DNA of 64,000 nucleotides from Rhodovulum sp. MB263 (lineage in GTDB: Bacteria > Pseudomonadota > Alphaproteobacteria > Rhodobacterales > Rhodobacteraceae), in NCBI RefSeq assembly GCF_002073975.1, contig NZ_CP020384.1:2294001-2358000 (forward strand), given 5' to 3'. Below, one piece after another: positions 18,457-27,544 of the stretch. How positions within the stretch are numbered: position 1 is the first letter of the stretch; each line of letters opens with the position of its first letter. The notes under the pieces were generated by a model. The model saw only the letters and a list, made by a program, of their open reading frames with translations, did not search any database and was not told the origin of the DNA. The position numbers and the translations under genes are program-made.

Positions 18457-19765
18457 AAGGCCGCCGGGTCTGGTGATCGCGGCGCCCGCCTCGGGCAGCG
18501 GCAAGACCACCGTCACGCTGGGGCTTCTTCGGGCCTTCCGCGCGGCGGGTATTGCCGTGCAGCCCTTCAAGAACGGCCCCGATTACATCGACCCGGCCTT
18601 CCATGCCCGCGCCTCGGGACGGGCCTCCTACAATCTCGACCCCTGGGCGATGGGCGAGGACCTGCTGGCGACGCTGGCGGCCGAGGCCCGGGGCGCCGAT
18701 CTGGTGATCGCCGAGGGCGCGATGGGGCTTTACGACGGCACCCTCGCGCCCGGCATCTCGGGTCATGGCACCAGCGCCGAACTGGCGCGGCGTTTCGGCT
18801 GGCCGGTGGTGCTGGTGATCGACGTCTCGGGGCAGGCGCAATCGGCGGCGGCGGTCGCCCATGGCTTTGCCTGCCATCCCGACGCGCCGCCCGTCGCGGG
18901 CGTGATCCTGAACCGCGTCGCGGGCGCGCGGCACGAGGCGATGATCCGCCCCGAAATGGCCCGGCTCGGCATCGCGGTCCTGGGCGCCCTGCCCCGCCGC
19001 CCCGACCTGACCCTGCCCGAGCGCCATCTGGGCCTCGTGCAGGCGGGCGAGCAGGCCGATCTGGAGGCGCGGATCGACGCCATCGGCCAGTTCGTCGCCG
19101 AGCATGTCGAGCTAGACGCGCTCCGCGCCGCCGCCCGGCCCGGGGTCTCGGGCGCCATGGGCAACTGGCCCGTCCCCCCGGCCCAGCGCATCGCGCTTGC
19201 GCGGGATGCGGCGTTTTCCTTCGCCTATCCGCATCTGCTGGAAGGCTGGCACCGCGCGGGGGCCGAGATCCTGCCCTTCTCGCCGCTGGCCGACGAGGCG
19301 CCTGACGAGGACGCCGATCTGGTCTGGCTGCCCGGCGGCTATCCCGAACTGCATGCCGGCCGGATCGCCGGGGCCGCGCGGTTTCTGAAGGGCCTCCGCG
19401 CCCATGCCAGAACCCGCCCCGTCCATGGCGAATGCGGCGGCTACATGGTGCTGGGCGAGGCGCTGATCGACAAGGACGGTACCCGGCACGCAATGGCCGG
19501 GCTTCTGGGCCTTGTCACCAGCTTCGAGACGCGCCGCCTGCATCTGGGCTATCGCCGGGCCGAGCTGCTGGCGGCGATGCCCGGCCACGCCCCCGGCACA
19601 AGGCTGCGGGGCCATGAATTCCATTATTCGACAATCCTTTCCCAGCCCGACGCAGCACTCGCCTGCGTCACCGATGCCAGTGGCGCGGATGTGGCCGAGA
19701 CAGGATCGCGGCGCGGCCCGGTCACGGGCAGCTTCTTTCACCTGATCGCGGAGGACCCAAGATGA
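18449..19765 (+). CDS. cobB: Hydrogenobyrinate a,c-diamide synthase
   Basis: 438 residues. It amidates the a and c carboxylates with glutamine and ATP. The N-terminal dethiobiotin-synthetase-like ATPase ([20 protein letters not shown]) is followed by a type 1 glutamine amidotransferase domain with the nucleophile in [11 protein letters not shown] and a late GHEFHYS segment. The ATG at 18449 is internal to cobM; the stop overlaps cobA (ATGA). Confidence 0.96.
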   Translation: MAERPPGLVIAAPASGSGKTTVTLGLLRAFRAAGIAVQPFKNGPDYIDPAFHARASGRASYNLDPWAMGEDLLATLAAEARGADLVIAEGAMGLYDGTLAPGISGHGTSAELARRFGWPVVLVIDVSGQAQSAAAVAHGFACHPDAPPVAGVILNRVAGARHEAMIRPEMARLGIAVLGALPRRPDLTLPERHLGLVQAGEQADLEARIDAIGQFVAEHVELDALRAAARPGVSGAMGNWPVPPAQRIALARDAAFSFAYPHLLEGWHRAGAEILPFSPLADEAPDEDADLVWLPGGYPELHAGRIAGAARFLKGLRAHARTRPVHGECGGYMVLGEALIDKDGTRHAMAGLLGLVTSFETRRLHLGYRRAELLAAMPGHAPGTRLRGHEFHYSTILSQPDAALACVTDASGADVAETGSRRGPVTGSFFHLIAEDPR

Positions 19766-20496
19766 GCGGTTTCGTGAGCTTCGTGAGTTCCGGCCCCGGC
19801 GATCCCGAGCTTCTGACCCTGAAGGCGGTCGACCGGCTGGCAAAGGCCGATGCGGTCCTGTTCGACGATCTGTCCTCGGGGCCGATCCTGGGCCACGTGC
19901 GGCCGGGCGCCGATCTGGTCGGCGTCGGCAAGCGCGCGGGCCGGGCCTCGCCCAAGCAGGACCATGTCAGCCGCCTGCTGGTCGATTACGCCGCCTCGGG
20001 GCAGCGCGTGGTGCGGCTCAAATCGGGCGATTCGGGGCTGTTCGGACGGCTCGAAGAGGAAATCACCGCGCTGCGGGCGGCGGGCATCGGTTACGAGGTC
20101 ATCCCCGGCGTCACCTCGGCCTGCGCGGCGGCGGCGGCGGCGGGCATTCCGCTGACCCGGCGGCTGACCGCCCGGCGGGTGCAGTTCGTGACCGGCCATG
20201 ACGTGACCGGCCACCTGCCGCGCGACATCGACATCGCCGCACTGGCCGACGAACATGCGACGACGGTCGTCTACATGGGCAAGCGCACCTTCCCGGATCT
20301 GGCCGCGACGCTGATCGCGCGAGGCCTGCCGGAAACCACGCCGGCGCTGCTGGCCGAGGGCGTGGGCACGCCGGATCAGGCGCTGACCCGGACCACGGTC
20401 GCGGGGCTGGCGGCGCTCCTGGCCGAAAGCCATGGCTCGGCCGCGCCGGGGCTGATCCTGTTCGGGCCGCTGGTCGAGGAGGCCCGCGATGCATGA
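19762..20496 (+). CDS. cobA: Uroporphyrinogen-III C-methyltransferase (SUMT)
   Basis: 244 residues, a stand-alone SUMT rather than a CysG fusion. It makes precorrin-2, the entry point to corrin (and possibly sirohaem). Motifs are SSGPGDPELLTLKAVDRL, VRLKSGDSGLFGR and VIPGVTSACAAAAAAG. The ATG overlaps the cobB stop and the 3' end overlaps cobF by 8 bp. Confidence 0.96.
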   Translation: MSGFVSFVSSGPGDPELLTLKAVDRLAKADAVLFDDLSSGPILGHVRPGADLVGVGKRAGRASPKQDHVSRLLVDYAASGQRVVRLKSGDSGLFGRLEEEITALRAAGIGYEVIPGVTSACAAAAAAGIPLTRRLTARRVQFVTGHDVTGHLPRDIDIAALADEHATTVVYMGKRTFPDLAATLIARGLPETTPALLAEGVGTPDQALTRTTVAGLAALLAESHGSAAPGLILFGPLVEEARDA

Positions 20497-21235
20497 GCTT
20501 GTCCTGATCGGCATCGGCACCGGCAATCCCGACCATGTCACCTTCCAGGCCGCCGAGGCGATCCGGGACGCCGATCTGATCCTGATCCCGCGCAAGGGGG
20601 CGGACAAGGCCGATCTTGCCGATCTGCGCCGCCAGATCTGTGCACGCGTCCTGGGCGAGGACGCAAGCGGCCGGATCGCCGAGTTCGACCTGCCCGTCCG
20701 CGACGCCTCGGGCGACTATCGCGCGGGCGTGCTGGACTGGCACGACGCCATTGCCGGGGTCTGGACCGAGACCGTCGCGGCGACGCACCCCGCGCCCCGG
20801 AAGGTGGCACTGCTGATCTGGGGCGATCCCTCGCTTTATGACAGCTCGCTCCGGATCGCGGCACGGCTGTCGCCCGCGCCCAAGATCACCGTCATCCCGG
20901 GCATCACCGCGATCCAGGCGCTCTGCGCCGCCCATCGCATCCCGCTGAACGAGATCGGCGCGCCGGTCGTCATCACCACCGGACGGCAGATCCGCGATCA
21001 TGGCTGGCCCGAAGGGGCGGACACCGTGGTCGCGATGCTGGATGGCGGCTGCGCCTTCCAGACCCTCGCGCCCGAGGGCATCCGGATCTGGTGGGGCGCC
21101 TATCTGGGCATGGCGGAGGAAATCGCCATCGCCGGGCCGCTGGCCGAGGCCGGGCCCGAGATCCTGAAGACCCGCGACGCGGCCCGCGCCCGGCATGGCT
21201 GGCTGATGGACATCTACCTGATGCGGCGAGGTTGA
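20489..21235 (+). CDS. cobF: Precorrin-6A synthase (deacetylating)
   Basis: 248 residues. It methylates C1 of precorrin-5 with loss of acetate and is diagnostic of the aerobic pathway. GIGTGNPDHVTFQAAEAI, LLIWGDPSLYDSS and VIPGITAIQALCAAH mark the tetrapyrrole methylase fold, and RIWWGAYLGMAEEI is CobF-like. It is the last gene of the riboswitch-controlled plus-strand operon and is convergent with the cobalt transporter ATPase, with only 16 bp between stops and no terminator evident. Confidence 0.96.
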   Translation: MHELVLIGIGTGNPDHVTFQAAEAIRDADLILIPRKGADKADLADLRRQICARVLGEDASGRIAEFDLPVRDASGDYRAGVLDWHDAIAGVWTETVAATHPAPRKVALLIWGDPSLYDSSLRIAARLSPAPKITVIPGITAIQALCAAHRIPLNEIGAPVVITTGRQIRDHGWPEGADTVVAMLDGGCAFQTLAPEGIRIWWGAYLGMAEEIAIAGPLAEAGPEILKTRDAARARHGWLMDIYLMRRG

Positions 21236-21251
21236 AAGCGGGGCTGACGGC

Positions 21252-21902
21252 TCAGGCGGGCACCAGCCGCCCGGCCTGCAGCCGCAGCCCCTCGGGCGCG
21301 ATCCGCGCGCGCATCTCGGCATCATGGGTCACCAGCAGGATCGCCTGCGGCAGACCTTGCAGGATCGCGACCAGCCGCCCGGCATTCTCCTCGTCGAGCG
21401 CATTGGTCGGCTCGTCGAGCAGCAGCACCTCGGGCTCCATCGCCAGCACCGCGGCAAGGCTGACCAGCCGCTTCTCGCCGCCCGACAGCCGGTGGGTGAC
21501 ACGATCCTTCAGATGCATGAGATCGAGCCGGGTCAGCACCGCCTCGACCCTGGCTATCGCCGCCTCGCGGCCGAGCCCCAGATTGAGCGGCCCGAAGGCC
21601 ACGTCCTCGGCCACGGTCGGGCAGAACAGCTGATCGTCGGGGTCCTGGAAGACCAGCCCCGCCCGGCGGCGCACCTCGTGGAAATCGGGCTCGGCCCGGC
21701 GCACCTGCCCGAAGGCACGGATCCGCCCCGCCTGCGGAACGAGAAGCCCGACCATCAGTTGCAACAGCGTCGACTTGCCCGAGCCGTTCGCCCCCGCGAC
21801 CGACAGCCTCTGGCCCGCCTCGAGCCTCAGCCCCGCGCCCTGCAGGATCGCCGGCCGGCCGGGATAGCCGAAGACGAGCCCGTCGATCTCAAACAACGCC
21901 AT
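21252..21902 (-). CDS. cbiO: ECF-type cobalt transporter ATPase (CbiO)
   Basis: 216 residues. It is the single ATPase of the energy-coupling module. Walker A GANGSGKST, Q-loop VFQDPDDQLFCPTVAEDVAFGP (the CbiO-type DDQL), signature LSGGEKR, Walker B VLLLDEPTNALD and the H-loop LVTHD are intact. The ATG at 21902 is preferred because GGAG lies 8 bp upstream, inside the end of cbiQ; a TTG at 21908 is the only nearby alternative. It overlaps cbiQ by 14 bp. Confidence 0.94.
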   Translation of the reverse strand: MALFEIDGLVFGYPGRPAILQGAGLRLEAGQRLSVAGANGSGKSTLLQLMVGLLVPQAGRIRAFGQVRRAEPDFHEVRRRAGLVFQDPDDQLFCPTVAEDVAFGPLNLGLGREAAIARVEAVLTRLDLMHLKDRVTHRLSGGEKRLVSLAAVLAMEPEVLLLDEPTNALDEENAGRLVAILQGLPQAILLVTHDAEMRARIAPEGLRLQAGRLVPA

Positions 21903-22665
21903 GGACAAGCTCCGCCAGGATCATCGCCAGCAACAGCGCCCCGAGCCCCGCACCGAAGGCCGCGTCGCGCGGGCCGTAGGCGAAGCCGGAGAGCATCGGG
22001 AGCCGGCCCGAGAAGCCCCGGCATTTCATCGCCGCCAGCACCCGTTCCGAGCGCTCGACCGCGCGGACCAGCATCATGCCGACCAGATAGCCGAGGCTGC
22101 GATAGGTATGCCAGGAGGTGCCGGGCCGGAAGCCCCGGACCTTCATCGCCCGGCGCAGCCGCAGGTATTCGGCGCGCAGCACCTCGATATAGCGGATGGT
22201 GAACAGAAGCAGATGCACCAGCCGCTCGGGCGTGCCGAGACGGTGAAGCGCCTGACCCATCGTCACCGGCTCGAGCGTGCCGACCAGCGACAGGAGCGCC
22301 AGCACCACCGCATTGGCGGTCAGCAGGATGCGGGCGGCATGCAGGAGCCCCTCGCGCGAGGCCTCGAACCCCCAGAGCGCCATGACCGGCGTGCCGGGCG
22401 TGGTGAAGGGCAGCATCGCCACCAGCAGGAAGATGAAGCCGTCCATCGCCGCCATCCGCCGCAGCGTCCGGCCCGCCGCCCGGCCCGACAGCGCCATCAG
22501 CCCCAGCGCCAGAAGAAGCGCCGCCAGCAGCACCGGCAGGAAGGAGGCGCCGACCGTGACGCAGGCGAAAGCCCCCGCCCCGATCAGCCGCGTGCGCGGA
22601 TCGAGCCCGTCAAGACGCGAGACGGCACCGGGCGCCGCCCGGTCGGCGGTGAGGATGTCGGACAC
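21889..22665 (-). CDS. cbiQ: ECF transporter transmembrane coupling protein (CbiQ/EcfT)
   Basis: 258 residues with about five or six hydrophobic helices. Two Ala/Lys-Arg-Gly coupling motifs, KVRGFRP and KCRGFSG, lie in the cytoplasmic loops that contact the ATPase, as in the EcfT family. The start is GTG at 22665. It is 6 bp from the upstream gene stop and overlaps cbiO downstream. Confidence 0.93.
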   Translation of the reverse strand: MSDILTADRAAPGAVSRLDGLDPRTRLIGAGAFACVTVGASFLPVLLAALLLALGLMALSGRAAGRTLRRMAAMDGFIFLLVAMLPFTTPGTPVMALWGFEASREGLLHAARILLTANAVVLALLSLVGTLEPVTMGQALHRLGTPERLVHLLLFTIRYIEVLRAEYLRLRRAMKVRGFRPGTSWHTYRSLGYLVGMMLVRAVERSERVLAAMKCRGFSGRLPMLSGFAYGPRDAAFGAGLGALLLAMILAELVHGVV

Positions 22666-22671
22666 CGGGGG

Positions 22672-23355
22672 TCAGCCCTTCATCCGGCGCCGCGCGGCGA
22701 CATAGAAGCCGAGCCCGAAGATGCCCATGATATAGCCGATGCCGCCGAGGATCGACTGAAGGTCGTTCTTCTCGCGATAGGCGGCGATCTCGCGGCGCAG
22801 CGGCCGCAGCTCGTCGCGCAGCATCTTCGCGATCTCGGCCTTGTCGGCCTCGCTCAGCCCCGGCGCGGCGATCAGCGCGGCCGCCGAAGACCCGGCGGGC
22901 GCCCGGGCGGGGGCCGCCTCCAGCGGGAAGGTCGAGGGGTTGCCCCCGTCCGAAACCGGGGCCGCGTCCCCTGCCCCGGCTTCAGGGGCGGTTTCAGCGG
23001 CAGCTTCGGCGGCAGCCCGAGCGGCGGGGCTGTCGAGGATCGCCGCGACCTCCTCGGCGCTCATGGTGAATTCGGCGACATGGCCCGCACCCAGATCGGC
23101 GCGGAAGACATGGGCCACGGCGCGCGTCGGGCGGAAGGTGAACAGACCGTCGGCATCGGTCATCGTCTCGCCGAGGCGGTTGCCCTCGGGATCGAACACC
23201 CCGACCGGGGCATCGACGGCCATGTCGCCATTGGAAAAGCCGACCTCGCCCTCGATCAGGGCCCCGCTGGGATAGGCGGCGGCGATCACCTTGTGCGCGA
23301 GCGCGGGCATGGGCGCCAGAACAAGCGCCAGGGTCAGGAAAATCGGGCGGATCAT
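22672..23355 (-). CDS. NikL/CbiL-like accessory subunit of the cobalt ECF transporter
   Basis: 227 residues: a signal peptide (ending PALAH), a carboxypeptidase-regulatory-like beta domain (VGVFDPEGNRLGETMTDADGLFTFRP), an Ala/Pro-rich linker (110-165), and one C-terminal membrane helix (GYIMGIFGLGFYVAA) followed by basic residues. That layout matches the L component of K-M-L-Q-O nickel/cobalt transporters, which stands in for CbiN. The metal specificity is inferred from the riboswitch. The start overlaps the cbiM stop (ATGA). Confidence 0.8.
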   Translation of the reverse strand: MIRPIFLTLALVLAPMPALAHKVIAAAYPSGALIEGEVGFSNGDMAVDAPVGVFDPEGNRLGETMTDADGLFTFRPTRAVAHVFRADLGAGHVAEFTMSAEEVAAILDSPAARAAAEAAAETAPEAGAGDAAPVSDGGNPSTFPLEAAPARAPAGSSAAALIAAPGLSEADKAEIAKMLRDELRPLRREIAAYREKNDLQSILGGIGYIMGIFGLGFYVAARRRMKG

Positions 23356-23969
23356 CGGGCGGGTCCTTGCAGGCTGAGAAAGAGATCGGGCTTGACCTGG
23401 ATGGCCAGATAGACGGCTGCGGCACTCAGCAGGCCCTCGATCGCCATCACCGGAACATGGGCGAGAAAGACCAGCTTGGCCGCCGGAAGAAAGGCCGCAC
23501 CGCTGAGCGCGAGGGCGACACCGACAAGCGCGGCGGTCAGCGCGATGGCCAGCGCGCCGCCGATACCGCCCCAGATCGCGGCGGTCCGCGGACTGCCGGA
23601 CGCGATCCCGCGCCGGCAGAGGTAATGCACGATCACCGCGGGCAGCGCGATGTTCAGGGTATTGACCCCCAGCACCGTCAGCCCGCCGAAACCGAAGAAG
23701 ACCGCCTGGAGCAGAAGCCCCACGAACAGCGCGGGAAAGGCGGCCCAGCCGAGCACCAGCCCGGCCAGACCGTTCAGGATCAGGTGCACCGAGGACGGGC
23801 CGATCGGCACATGGATCAGCGAGGCCACGAAGAAGCTGGCCGAGAGCATCCCGGCGGCGGGGATCTTCTCGAGCGTCAGATCGCGCAACCCGCGGGCGAC
23901 GCCTCCGGCCGCCAGCACCGCACCGCCGATCACCACGGGCGCCGCCAGCGCCCCGTCCACGATATGCAT
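23352..23969 (-). CDS. cbiM: Cobalt-binding S component CbiM
   Basis: 205 residues with about six membrane helices. The N-terminus MHIVDGALAAPVV carries the invariant Met1-His2 used in metal binding, and PIGPSSVHLILNG holds the second conserved histidine. This is the substrate-capturing subunit of the Co/Ni ECF transporter. The ATG at 23969 is fixed by the required MHI start. No CbiN is present; the L and K proteins flank it instead. Confidence 0.93.
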   Translation of the reverse strand: MHIVDGALAAPVVIGGAVLAAGGVARGLRDLTLEKIPAAGMLSASFFVASLIHVPIGPSSVHLILNGLAGLVLGWAAFPALFVGLLLQAVFFGFGGLTVLGVNTLNIALPAVIVHYLCRRGIASGSPRTAAIWGGIGGALAIALTAALVGVALALSGAAFLPAAKLVFLAHVPVMAIEGLLSAAAVYLAIQVKPDLFLSLQGPAR

Positions 23970-23979
23970 GGCCCCGCCC

Positions 23980-24774
23980 CTATTTCAGATCGAAGGCGCG
24001 GATCCAGAGGACCGCATCCTGGCTGAGTTCCTTGCCCTCATGTTCGGTATCGGGCCCGACCCCCAGCGCGGCAAAGCCCCAATAGCCCGCCTTCGGCACG
24101 CCGAAGGTGAAATAGCCGTTCTCGTCCGTCACCGCGACAACCGCGCCGCCCGGCAACGGCCCCGCCGTCGCGGGCTTGGGCGCGCCCGTCGCCATGTCGG
24201 GCTCGGCCGCCATGTATTCGATCTCGATCTCGGCACCCGCGACCGGAGCGCCCTCGGACAGCACCCGCCCGGTGAAGGTCGAGCCCGCGATCACGTTATA
24301 GGGTTTGACCAGCGGCAGGATCTCGGCCTTGAGCCCCTGCGGGCCGTCCCAGTCGGTGGGCATCTGGCCGCGGTTGACGTAGGTCTTGGTGATCTGCTGG
24401 ATGTAGATATCCTCGGAGTCCTCGTAATAGGGCGCGGGCACCGTCACCAGGACGTAATCGCCCATCCGCTTGACCGGCAGGCTGCCATCCCATGCCACAG
24501 CCTCGTTCAGCGGACCGCGAAAGACGGTCTGGCTGAGCGTCGGCTTGAGGTCGATCCGCTCGCCGCGATGGATGGCGTAGAATTCCAGCGGCTCGCCCAT
24601 ATCCATGACCGGCCCGCTTTCCTGCGGATGCCAGAAGATCAGCTTGACCGGCACGTCGCCGGGCGCGTCGATGAGGCTTTGCTCGGTATAGGCCAGCTGG
24701 AAATGCGCCGCCGCGACCCCGGGAACGAGGGTCAGTGCCAGCGCGGCGGTTACGAGATTGCCGTGGAAGATCAA
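23980..24774 (-). CDS. DUF4198-type periplasmic protein (NikK/CbiK-like)
   Basis: 264 residues. A signal peptide (ALALTLVPGVAAA-HF) leads into a soluble periplasmic protein with the DUF4198 layout: the N-terminal AHFQ motif with a likely metal-ligand histidine, FWHPQESGPVMDMGEPLEF, and a C-terminal ENGYFTFGVPKAGYWGF beta segment. It is the first gene of the K-M-L-Q-O operon, just downstream of the cobalamin riboswitch, so periplasmic cobalt capture is the likely job. The start appears to be TTG at 24774, with AAAGG 8 bp upstream; no in-frame ATG is close. Confidence 0.8.
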   Translation of the reverse strand: MIFHGNLVTAALALTLVPGVAAAHFQLAYTEQSLIDAPGDVPVKLIFWHPQESGPVMDMGEPLEFYAIHRGERIDLKPTLSQTVFRGPLNEAVAWDGSLPVKRMGDYVLVTVPAPYYEDSEDIYIQQITKTYVNRGQMPTDWDGPQGLKAEILPLVKPYNVIAGSTFTGRVLSEGAPVAGAEIEIEYMAAEPDMATGAPKPATAGPLPGGAVVAVTDENGYFTFGVPKAGYWGFAALGVGPDTEHEGKELSQDAVLWIRAFDLK

Positions 24775-24900
24775 GGTCGTTGCCTTTCAACATGAGCGGC
24801 CGGACAGGCCGCGGGAGAAAGGACGAACGGGATGAGAGGCTCGGAGCGGCCGGGCTGCGGCCGAACCGGGCCAGACGCGCACCCCGGCGTCCGGTGGAAA

Positions 24901-24927
24901 CCGCCTCCCTTGCGGGGAAACGGGCGG
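24901..24927 (-). terminator. Hairpin in the expression platform of the second riboswitch
   Basis: On the minus strand CCGCCC...GGGAGGCGG folds into a GC-rich hairpin directly after the riboswitch, followed by only TTT. It could be a weak intrinsic terminator or an anti-antiterminator. Function is inferred from position. Confidence 0.35.
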
Positions 24928-25117
24928 CCGGCAGGTCTCCTGGCTTGCGGGTCTCAGCTTGGCTGGCCTTCCCGGGGGCCTCCCCAGTGGCGTTCTCAGC
25001 CGTGCTCGCCGCTTACAGTTGCGGGGGCAGCCGCGGAATTGCCCGTCCCTTCGGACGGGCGCACCGCGTTCCCTTTTCACGTCCGGACCCTCGGGCCCGG
25101 GCGAACCGGTCACGCAT
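24928..25117 (-). promoter_or_regulatory. Cobalamin riboswitch controlling the cobalt transporter operon
   Basis: Read on the minus strand it has ACGTGAAAAGGGAACGCGGTG, the B12-box CGGCTGCCCCCGCAACTGTAA, ACGCCACTG, CGGGAAGGCC and CAAGCCAGGAGACCTGCCGGC, in canonical order. A hyperstable helper stem GCCCGTCC/GGACGGGC lies between. The genes downstream encode cobalt uptake, so B12 sufficiency would shut off cobalt import. It lies back to back with the cobO promoter region. Confidence 0.95.
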
Positions 25118-25119
25118 CC

Positions 25120-25148
25120 GTCATTGCAAGCAGCTCGGGACTTGTCAA
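25120..25148 (-). promoter_or_regulatory. Candidate promoter for the riboswitch and cobalt transporter operon
   Basis: Minus-strand TTGACA (25148-25143) with a 17-bp spacer to AATGAC (25125-25120), ending right at the 5' edge of the riboswitch. The -35 is perfect and the -10 weak. Confidence 0.45.
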
Positions 25149-25175
25149 TCGGCACAACCGCCGCGCGGCCCGGGT

Positions 25176-25203
25176 TTGACGCGGCGGCCCCGCCCGCTAA
25201 GCT
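25176..25203 (+). promoter_or_regulatory. Candidate promoter for cobO
   Basis: TTGACG (25176-25181), 16-bp spacer, TAAGCT (25198-25203), then 26 bp to the cobO ATG. It is divergent from the riboswitch promoter, so cobO-cobQ transcription is separate from both riboswitches. No B12 element lies on this strand. Confidence 0.4.
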
Positions 25204-25229
25204 GTCCCCGACACGCGCAAGGAGCCCCC

Positions 25230-25883
25230 ATGACCGACGAGACCGCCGCCGCCACCGATACCGCCCCCACCAATACCGCAGCCGACGACGCCCGCCATGC
25301 CAGCAAGATGGCCAAGAAGAAGGCCGCGCGCGACAAGATCATGGCCGGGAAATCCGGCGAGAAGGGGCTGATCCTGGTGCATACCGGCACCGGCAAGGGC
25401 AAGTCCTCCTCGGGCTTCGGGATGATCCTGCGCTGCATCGCCCATCAGATGCCCTGTGCCGTGGTCCAGTTCGTCAAGGGCGCCTGGGATACCGGCGAGC
25501 GGCGGCTTCTGACCTCGCATTTCGGCGATCTCTGCCAGTTCCATGCCATGGGCGAGGGCTTCACCTGGGAAACCCAGGACCGCGCCCGCGACATCGCCGC
25601 GGCCGAAAAGGGCTGGGAAAAGGCCAGGGAGCTGATCCGCGACCCCGAAATCCGCATGGTACTGCTCGACGAGATCAACATCGCGCTGCGCTACGGCTAT
25701 CTCGACCCGGCCGAGGTGGTGGCCTTCCTGCAGGCCGAGAAGCCGCCGCTGTCGCATGTCGTCCTGACCGGGCGCAACGCCCCCGAAGAGGTGATCGAGG
25801 CGGCCGATCTGGTGACCGAGATGACGCTGGTCAAGCACCCGTTCCGCTCGGGCATAAAGGGCCAGCCGGGCGTCGAGTTCTGA
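25230..25883 (+). CDS. cobO: Cob(I)yrinic acid a,c-diamide adenosyltransferase
   Basis: 217 residues of the CobO/BtuR (CobA-type) family. It transfers adenosyl from ATP to the cobalt. P-loop-like HTGTGKGKSSSGFG near residue 50, VVQFVKGAWDTGER and the late VKHPFRSGIKGQPGVEF are typical. An Ala/Thr-rich N-terminal tail of about 40 residues precedes the domain. AAGGAG lies 5 bp before the ATG. A 62-bp gap leads to cobQ. Confidence 0.97.
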   Translation: MTDETAAATDTAPTNTAADDARHASKMAKKKAARDKIMAGKSGEKGLILVHTGTGKGKSSSGFGMILRCIAHQMPCAVVQFVKGAWDTGERRLLTSHFGDLCQFHAMGEGFTWETQDRARDIAAAEKGWEKARELIRDPEIRMVLLDEINIALRYGYLDPAEVVAFLQAEKPPLSHVVLTGRNAPEEVIEAADLVTEMTLVKHPFRSGIKGQPGVEF

Positions 25884-25945
25884 GCCGCGCTTGACATCCG
25901 CAGGGCCCCGTCCGACACCCCCTGCCGAAAGTCGCAGGAGCCGCC

Positions 25946-27544
25946 ATGACCCTTGACCGGACCCGGAGCCGCTATCCCGACCTGCCCCCCGGCGATGCGG
26001 CCCCGCCGATGCCCGAAATCTCGGTACCGATGCTCGACCCGGTGCCGCCGCGCCGCGCGAAGGCCCTGATGCTGCAGGGCACGAGTTCGGATGTCGGCAA
26101 GAGCCTCCTGGTCGCAGGGCTCGCCCGCGCCTATGCGCGGCGCGGCCTGAAGGTCGCGCCCTTCAAGGCGCAGAACATGTCGAACAATGCCGCCGTCGCC
26201 GCCGACAGCGACCTGCCTCCCGGCCCCGACGGCACCGCCCCCAGGGGCGAGATCGGCCGCGCCCAGGCGCTTCAGGCGCAGGCCGCGGGGCTGCCCCCCT
26301 CGATCCACATGAACCCGGTGCTGCTGAAGCCGCAGGCCATGGTCGGCTCGCAGGTGGTGCTGCGGGGCCGTCCGCTGGGCAACTGGCCCGCGCGGCATTA
26401 CCACAAGCTCAAGCCCAAGCTCCTGCCCGCGGTCATGGACAGTTTCAACCGCGTCGCGGCCGGGGCCGATCTGGTGCTGGTCGAGGGCGCGGGCGCGGGC
26501 ACCGAGACCTATCTGCGCAAGAGCGACATCGCCAACATGCGCTTTGCCGAGGCCGCCGATCTGCCGGTGATCCTCGTCACCGACAATGACCGGGGCGGCG
26601 CGATGGCGGCCGTGGTGGGCTCGTGGTGCCTGCATACGGCGGCCGAACGCGCCCGCATCGCGGGCTATCTGGTCAACAAGTTCCGCGGCTATTTCTCGCT
26701 TTACGAACCGGCCTGCGCGACGATCACCGAACGCACCGGCTGGCCCTTCCTGGGCGTCGCCCACTGGTTCGAGGGCGCCGCGCGGCTTCCGGCCGAGGAT
26801 GCGCTGGCGCTCGAGCGGCCGGCCTCGGGCGGCGGTACCGGACTGGTGATCGCGGTGCCCCATATCGCGCGGATGGCCAATTTCGACGATCTCGATCCGC
26901 TGTCGGCCGAGCCGGGCGTCGATCTCCGCTGGGTCCGCCCGGGCGAGCCGATCCCCGCCGAGGCCGATCTGGTACTGCTGCCGGGCTCGAAGACCACCCG
27001 GCCCGCGCTCGACTCGATCCGCGCCAATGGCTGGGACATCGACATCCTCGGCCATCTGCGCCGGGGCGGGCGGGTCGTGGGCATCTGCGCCGGGTTCCAG
27101 ATGCTGGGCCGGAAGGTGCGCGACCCCGACGGCATCGAGGGCCCGCCGGGCGAGACCGAGGGGCTGGGGCTTCTGGATATCGAGACCGAGATCGGCGGCG
27201 AGAAGCGGCTGGTCGAGATCGCGGCCGAGGATGCGATCAGCGGCACAAGCGTCACCGGCTACGAGATGCATATGGGCGTGACCCGGGGGCCGGGGCTCGA
27301 GCGGCCCTGGCTGCGGCTCGACGGCCGCCCCGAGGGCGCGGTCTCGGCCGATGGCCTTGTGATGGGCGGCTATCTGCACGGGCTCTTTGCCGCCGACGGC
27401 TTCCGCCGGCACTGGCTGAGGGCGATGGGCGGGCGGGCCTCGGGGCTCGACCATGCCGCCCGGGTCGAGGCGGCGCTGGATGCGCTGGCCGACCAGCTGG
27501 AACGCGATCTCGATCTCGACGCGCTGCTGGCGCTGGCGCGATGA
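25946..27544 (+). CDS. cobQ: Cobyric acid synthase, copy 1
   Basis: 532 residues. It amidates the b, d, e and g carboxylates of adenosylcobyrinic acid a,c-diamide. The N-terminal ATPase has MLQGTSSDVGKS and FKAQNMSNN; the C-terminal glutamine amidotransferase domain keeps nucleophile Cys381 (GICAGFQMLG) and His478 (GYLHGLF). Compared with copy 2 it has a 40-residue N-terminal extension and an insert (SDLPPGPDGTAPR) after AAVAAD. CAGGAG precedes the ATG. Its stop overlaps the ATG of a second complete cobQ. Confidence 0.95.
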   Translation: MTLDRTRSRYPDLPPGDAAPPMPEISVPMLDPVPPRRAKALMLQGTSSDVGKSLLVAGLARAYARRGLKVAPFKAQNMSNNAAVAADSDLPPGPDGTAPRGEIGRAQALQAQAAGLPPSIHMNPVLLKPQAMVGSQVVLRGRPLGNWPARHYHKLKPKLLPAVMDSFNRVAAGADLVLVEGAGAGTETYLRKSDIANMRFAEAADLPVILVTDNDRGGAMAAVVGSWCLHTAAERARIAGYLVNKFRGYFSLYEPACATITERTGWPFLGVAHWFEGAARLPAEDALALERPASGGGTGLVIAVPHIARMANFDDLDPLSAEPGVDLRWVRPGEPIPAEADLVLLPGSKTTRPALDSIRANGWDIDILGHLRRGGRVVGICAGFQMLGRKVRDPDGIEGPPGETEGLGLLDIETEIGGEKRLVEIAAEDAISGTSVTGYEMHMGVTRGPGLERPWLRLDGRPEGAVSADGLVMGGYLHGLFAADGFRRHWLRAMGGRASGLDHAARVEAALDALADQLERDLDLDALLALAR

